Shown one piece after another: positions 5,874-7,710 of a stretch of DNA of 7,710 nt (the first letter of the stretch is position 1; each line of letters starts with the position of its first letter). Under the pieces are notes generated by a model. It made no database searches, was not told where the DNA came from, and saw only the letters and a program-made list of their open reading frames with translations. A program made the translations under genes and the position numbers. Source of the DNA: Halobacteriales archaeon. Its GTDB lineage: Archaea; Halobacteriota; Halobacteria; Halorutilales; JAHENH01. The stretch lies in NCBI GenBank assembly GCA_018609935.1, contig JAHENH010000119.1, positions 1-7,710 of the forward strand, given 5' to 3'.

Positions 5874-6278
5874 ATGAGTGCATTTAATGTTTTTAGAAAG
5901 ATAGTTGAAAAACAGGGACAGATCGAGGAAATAATTGATAATTTGGATAAGATTGAAAAAGTTACTAAAGATGCTCCAGAACTTATTGATGAGGTTGATG
6001 AGATTACAGATAGAGTTGTTAATGTAGAAAATGAAGTCAGAAATCTTACTGATGAAGTGAGAAAAACTACCGAAGAGATACAGCTTAGAGTTGAATCAAG
6101 GCTTGAAATAGCTGCTACTATTGGCTTTTTATCTCTTGGTATAGAAAGGATTGTAAATGATTTATATATAAGTGGGGGAGCTTTTGTTTTTTTATCTTTA
6201 ATTTTTGCTGTTGGGCTTATAGATACCATTCTTAAAAAGAAAAAAGATTTAGGATATATTTTTATAAAAAATCTTTAA
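5874..6278 (+). CDS. Coiled-coil protein with C-terminal membrane segment, function unknown
   Basis: 134 residues from ATG 5874; a GTG at 5865 or a TTG at 5835 would lengthen it slightly. Residues of about 10-78 are almost all charged or polar, with I/L/V at regular three-four spacing (IIDNLDKIEKV, VDEITDRVVNVENEVRNL). That points to a long acidic coiled coil. A moderately hydrophobic stretch (79-90) and a clear membrane helix (about 100-120, GGAFVFLSLIFAVGLIDTIL) follow, then a KKKK stop-transfer patch and a short tail. It would sit in the cytoplasmic membrane with the coil in the cytoplasm, by the positive-inside rule. The layout resembles small haloarchaeal membrane proteins of unknown function, and it has no receptor signalling domain. 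It is convergent with the winged-helix gene, 33 bases apart. No family is recognised. Confidence 0.75.
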   Translation: MSAFNVFRKIVEKQGQIEEIIDNLDKIEKVTKDAPELIDEVDEITDRVVNVENEVRNLTDEVRKTTEEIQLRVESRLEIAATIGFLSLGIERIVNDLYISGGAFVFLSLIFAVGLIDTILKKKKDLGYIFIKNL

Positions 6279-6286
6279 ATAAATTT

Positions 6287-6313
6287 AAAAAAAGAAGATA
6301 TATTTGTTTTTTT
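6287..6313. terminator. Bidirectional A/T-run terminator between convergent genes
   Basis: A run of seven A (6287-6293) serves the minus-strand gene as a T-tract, and a run of seven T (6307-6313) serves the plus-strand gene. Together they fill the 33-base gap and touch the last codon of the minus-strand gene. Confidence 0.45.
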
Positions 6314-6557
6314 ATCTGTTTTTCATATATTTTTCTCCTTTTTGGGATATTGTATAAATTTGTTCTTCTCTTTTTAGTAAGTTTTTATCGTTTAGTTTTT
6401 TACATCTTCTTTTTATGTAGGTTATTTCATAATCTAGGTATTCTGATATTTTATGAGGTGTTAGGTATTTATCTCTATCATATAGTATACCTAGTATGGA
6501 TATATCTATCATTTCTATCCAATCTGATATATCCTCTTTTTCTTTAGAATTCTGCAT
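6312..6557 (-). CDS. Small winged helix-turn-helix regulator (PhiH1 repressor-like)
   Basis: 81 residues on the minus strand. After a polar start, one compact winged-helix domain follows: helix 1 WIEMIDISILGILYDR (13-28), LTPHKISEYL (32-41), recognition helix YEITYIKRRCKKLNDKNLL (43-61), and a beta wing REEQIYTISQKGEKYM (63-78). The order, the KISEYL/YIKRRCKKL pattern and the final ISQKGEKYM match the many one-domain winged-helix proteins of haloarchaea and related groups annotated as PhiH1-repressor-like or MarR-like. It should bind DNA as a dimer; no ligand domain is present. Start at ATG 6557, with a TATA box about 27 bases upstream on the minus strand, giving a leaderless mRNA. It is divergent from the Lrp gene, with a 188-base shared spacer. 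The target is unknown; the neighbouring coiled-coil gene or itself are candidates. Confidence 0.75.
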   Translation of the reverse strand: MQNSKEKEDISDWIEMIDISILGILYDRDKYLTPHKISEYLDYEITYIKRRCKKLNDKNLLKREEQIYTISQKGEKYMKNR

Positions 6558-6580
6558 AGAATAATATGTGTTGTTCCAGA

Positions 6581-6587
6581 TATAAAT
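6581..6587 (-). promoter_or_regulatory. TATA box of the winged-helix gene (minus strand)
   Basis: Read on the minus strand as ATTTATA, it is centred about 27 bases before the start codon at 6557, with no ribosome binding site between. This is good leaderless spacing. Confidence 0.5.
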
Positions 6588-6714
6588 TAGTTTTTACTTT
6601 TATCTGTTTGTCTAGATGTATTTGTTTGTTGATTTATTCTATTTTTTGTAAAAGTAAACATATACCCTAATAAAGTATTAGCTTTTTATTTTTAGTTGGA
6701 CAAAATAGAAGTTA

Positions 6715-6721
6715 TTTTAAA
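6715..6721 (+). promoter_or_regulatory. TATA box of the Lrp-family gene
   Basis: TTTTAAA is centred 28 bases before ATG 6746. No Shine-Dalgarno is found in front of the ATG, so a leaderless transcript is expected. Confidence 0.5.
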
Positions 6722-6745
6722 CGTCTATCGAATATTGTTTTTAAG

Positions 6746-7195
6746 ATGGCGCATAAAAATCTTGATAACAAGATTTTAACTAAACTCTTAGAAGACGGAA
6801 GAGCAAGCTTCAGAAGCATAGCAGACGACCTAGACGTATCAGTAACCACAATAAGTAACCACGTAGACACAATGCAAAAACAAGGAATAATAAAAGGATT
6901 CAAACCAATACTAAACCACTCAAAGATAGGCTATACAGTTACATGTGTACTAATGATAAAACCAGAAGGACAAAAAATAGAAGAACTCACAGAAGAATTG
7001 GAAAATAAGGAGAATCTTACTGATGTCTATGAAGTAACCGGAGACTTCGACCTAATAGCAATAGGAAAATTCAAAGACACAGAAGACATGAACAGAATGA
7101 TAAAAGAAATACTAAACCACGAAAGTGTTAACGAAACTAATACGAATGTGGTATTATCAAACGTAAAAGAAAACGCAGAAATAAAACTAAACTAA
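6746..7195 (+). CDS. Lrp/AsnC-family transcriptional regulator
   Basis: 149 residues, standard for the family. The N-terminal winged helix (about 5-52) reads LDNKILTKLLEDGRASFRSIADDL, then the recognition helix VSVTTISNHVDTMQKQGII. The C-terminal RAM domain (about 62-140) has the effector-site motif VTGDFDLIAIGKF (97-109) and the closing strand region HESVNETNTNVVL. These proteins form dimers or octamers and sense amino acids to control amino acid metabolism and transport. The broken permease upstream is a conceivable but unproven target. The start is fixed by the TATA box 28 bases upstream. Its base use is odd: Asp, Asn and His codons mostly end in C, and T is scarce over about 6780-6980, whereas the other genes favour T. 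The DNA after the stop keeps this bias, so expression-driven codon selection alone would not explain it. Confidence 0.92.
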   Translation: MAHKNLDNKILTKLLEDGRASFRSIADDLDVSVTTISNHVDTMQKQGIIKGFKPILNHSKIGYTVTCVLMIKPEGQKIEELTEELENKENLTDVYEVTGDFDLIAIGKFKDTEDMNRMIKEILNHESVNETNTNVVLSNVKENAEIKLN

Positions 7196-7316
7196 AAACA
7201 TAAACACTCTAAATACCAAAATCTAAAAAAACAAATCCAAAATCAAAGAACTAAAACTATTTTACTATTAAAAAGGTTCCAAATCTTTTATTTTTAATCG
7301 AACATAAATAATAACC

Positions 7317-7326
7317 TATTTAAATA
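7317..7326 (+). promoter_or_regulatory. TATA-like box in the spacer after the Lrp gene
   Basis: TATTTAAATA is a good archaeal TATA match. A transcript would start near 7345 and run into the palindrome at 7368-7386. There is no clear gene behind it, so it may drive a small RNA or be chance in AT-rich DNA. Confidence 0.3.
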
Positions 7327-7367
7327 TATATATCTAAGTTATACTTGCGTGTTGAGTCCAAAACCGC

Positions 7368-7386
7368 ACGTGTTTTTTATACACGT
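7368..7386. repeat. Palindrome with T-rich loop
   Basis: ACGTGT and ACACGT form a perfect 6-base inverted repeat with a 7-base loop TTTTTAT; an outer G/C pair could extend it past one mismatch. It is either a hairpin in a transcript from the 7317 promoter or an operator-like site. Confidence 0.35.
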
Positions 7387-7496
7387 ACTATAACTCTTAA
7401 CCTAACCTAAAAATTATTTCTAATTTATAATAAAGGGTCTACAGATATGACAGCGAGAGTGCTTCGGGCCTTGACCGAGGGGGGATCACTTCAGAG

Positions 7497-7507
7497 TATT
7501 TAAATAT
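7497..7507 (+). promoter_or_regulatory. TATA-like box inside the GC-rich island
   Basis: TATTTAAATAT stands out in otherwise GC-rich DNA. A transcript would start about 25-30 bases later, near 7530, exactly where a series of hairpins begins. Confidence 0.4.
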
Positions 7508-7529
7508 CTTGTGTCGTATATTTGTTAAG

Positions 7530-7710
7530 CGTCGTGAGGGAACTTAGAGACCCTAAGTTGAAGCGACTGTTCAGAGGGGATGTGTCACCCCCTCAAAACA
7601 CATAGAGGTTGAGACAGGTAACATCGGGGCCTCTGGACAGTCCGACCCGACTACTCGTCACCGTTTGAGCAATAGCAAAGGAGCAGGGGTGTTCACCCCA
7701 AATCTCTGGG
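7530..7710 (+). ncRNA. Candidate structured RNA or remnant of a TnpB-type element 3' end, cut by the window edge
   Basis: This region is about half G+C in a roughly 30% G+C neighbourhood and is dense in perfect short hairpins. They include AACTTAG/CTAAGTT (7541-7559, inside a GTCG/CGAC pair), GAGGGG/CCCCTC (7574-7594, alternative ATGTGT/ACACAT), AGAGG/CCTCT, TCGGG/CCCGA, and GGGGTGTTCACCCC near the edge. A strong TATA box sits about 25-30 bases before the first hairpin. One reading frame stays open from 7557 to the edge, with a protein-like tail (GASGQSDPTTRHRL, GVFTPNLW). It follows a second frame ending near 7605, as if a coding end had been frameshifted. Both features would fit the overlapping tnpB tail and guide RNA of an IS200/IS605-type element, but no tnpB body lies upstream. 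The identity is a guess; motifs of tRNA, rRNA, SRP RNA or RNase P RNA were not recognised. Confidence 0.3.

Larger units (their letters stand above)
7196..7439. other. AT-rich intergenic stretch after the Lrp gene
   Basis: No convincing coding frame. The first 65 bases are rich in A and C and poor in T. A strong TATA-like box lies at 7317-7326, and a palindrome at 7368-7386. A short frame from GTG 7350 (14 codons) has no support. Confidence 0.5.

Noticed and set aside
5846..6229. Minus-strand ORF of 127 codons
   Set aside because: Complement of the coiled-coil repeats; the Ser/Thr-rich output simply mirrors Glu/Asp/Val codons on the plus strand.
6350..6547. Plus-strand ORF of 65 codons
   Set aside because: Antisense to the winged-helix gene, which has a domain pattern and a well-placed TATA box.
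7447..7503. Short frame beginning MTARVLRAL at the start of the GC-rich island
   Set aside because: Only 18 codons, the TATA match (7424-7430) is too close for leaderless spacing, and no homologous motif is recognisable.
7440..7710. Possible SRP (7S) RNA, RNase P RNA, rRNA or tRNA
   Set aside because: No SRP helix-8 motif, no RNase P conserved-region motifs, no rRNA 5' end or tRNA T-loop pattern could be matched by eye; the stretch GGAGCAGGGG is only superficially like SRP.
1..7710. CRISPR array or toxin-antitoxin operon
   Set aside because: No regularly spaced direct repeats were seen, and the Mut7-C and winged-helix genes have no paired partner gene in the expected layout.

Overview
This window is about 7.7 kb of AT-rich DNA that reads as archaeal, most likely a low-GC salt-adapted (haloarchaeon-like or methanonatronarchaeon-like) genome. 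The reasons are as follows. Several proteins are acidic and rich in D, E and N. Most genes lack a Shine-Dalgarno site, and several have a TATA-like box about 27-28 bases before the start codon, which is the spacing of leaderless archaeal mRNA. Gene families include a Mut7-C RNase-fold protein, a small C2H2 finger, an Lrp/AsnC regulator, a compact winged-helix protein and a TnpB-only insertion sequence. The taxon call is inference; no marker gene is present.

Layout. Positions 2-508 hold the C-terminal part of a dihydrolipoamide dehydrogenase/mercuric reductase-like flavoprotein. A 37-residue zinc-finger microprotein follows (569-682), then a Mut7-C protein (768-1199), a PEBP/YbhB-family protein (1318-1774) and an APC-type amino acid permease (1964-3339). 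The PEBP gene and the permease gene each need one base corrected in a homopolymer (G7 and T7) to give a full-length family member. The permease has a 10-codon leaderless upstream ORF that stops two bases before its start codon. Positions of about 3446-4925 are a decayed TnpB-only (IS1341-like) element. Its tnpB has at least four frameshifts, but its catalytic motifs and right-end stem-loop can still be read. The right end lies about 20 bases upstream of a TrkA/RCK potassium-channel regulator gene (4944-5606).

The right part holds a coiled-coil membrane protein (5874-6278) convergent with a small winged-helix regulator on the minus strand (6312-6557). Divergent from the latter is an Lrp/AsnC regulator (6746-7195), whose codon use is A/C-rich and unlike its neighbours. 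From 7196 to the end (about 515 bases) there is no confident gene. An AT-rich spacer with a palindrome leads into an abruptly GC-rich, hairpin-dense island (about 7440-7710) with its own TATA-like box. It may be a structured RNA or the remnant of another TnpB-type element.

The genes do not form one pathway. The window looks like single-gene transcription units with an accessory insertion. Potassium regulation (TrkA), amino acid import (permease) and amino-acid-sensing transcription control (Lrp) are the plausible physiological themes. The most unusual points are the paired homopolymer frameshifts, the leader ORF, the IS placed against trkA, and the GC-rich structured island.
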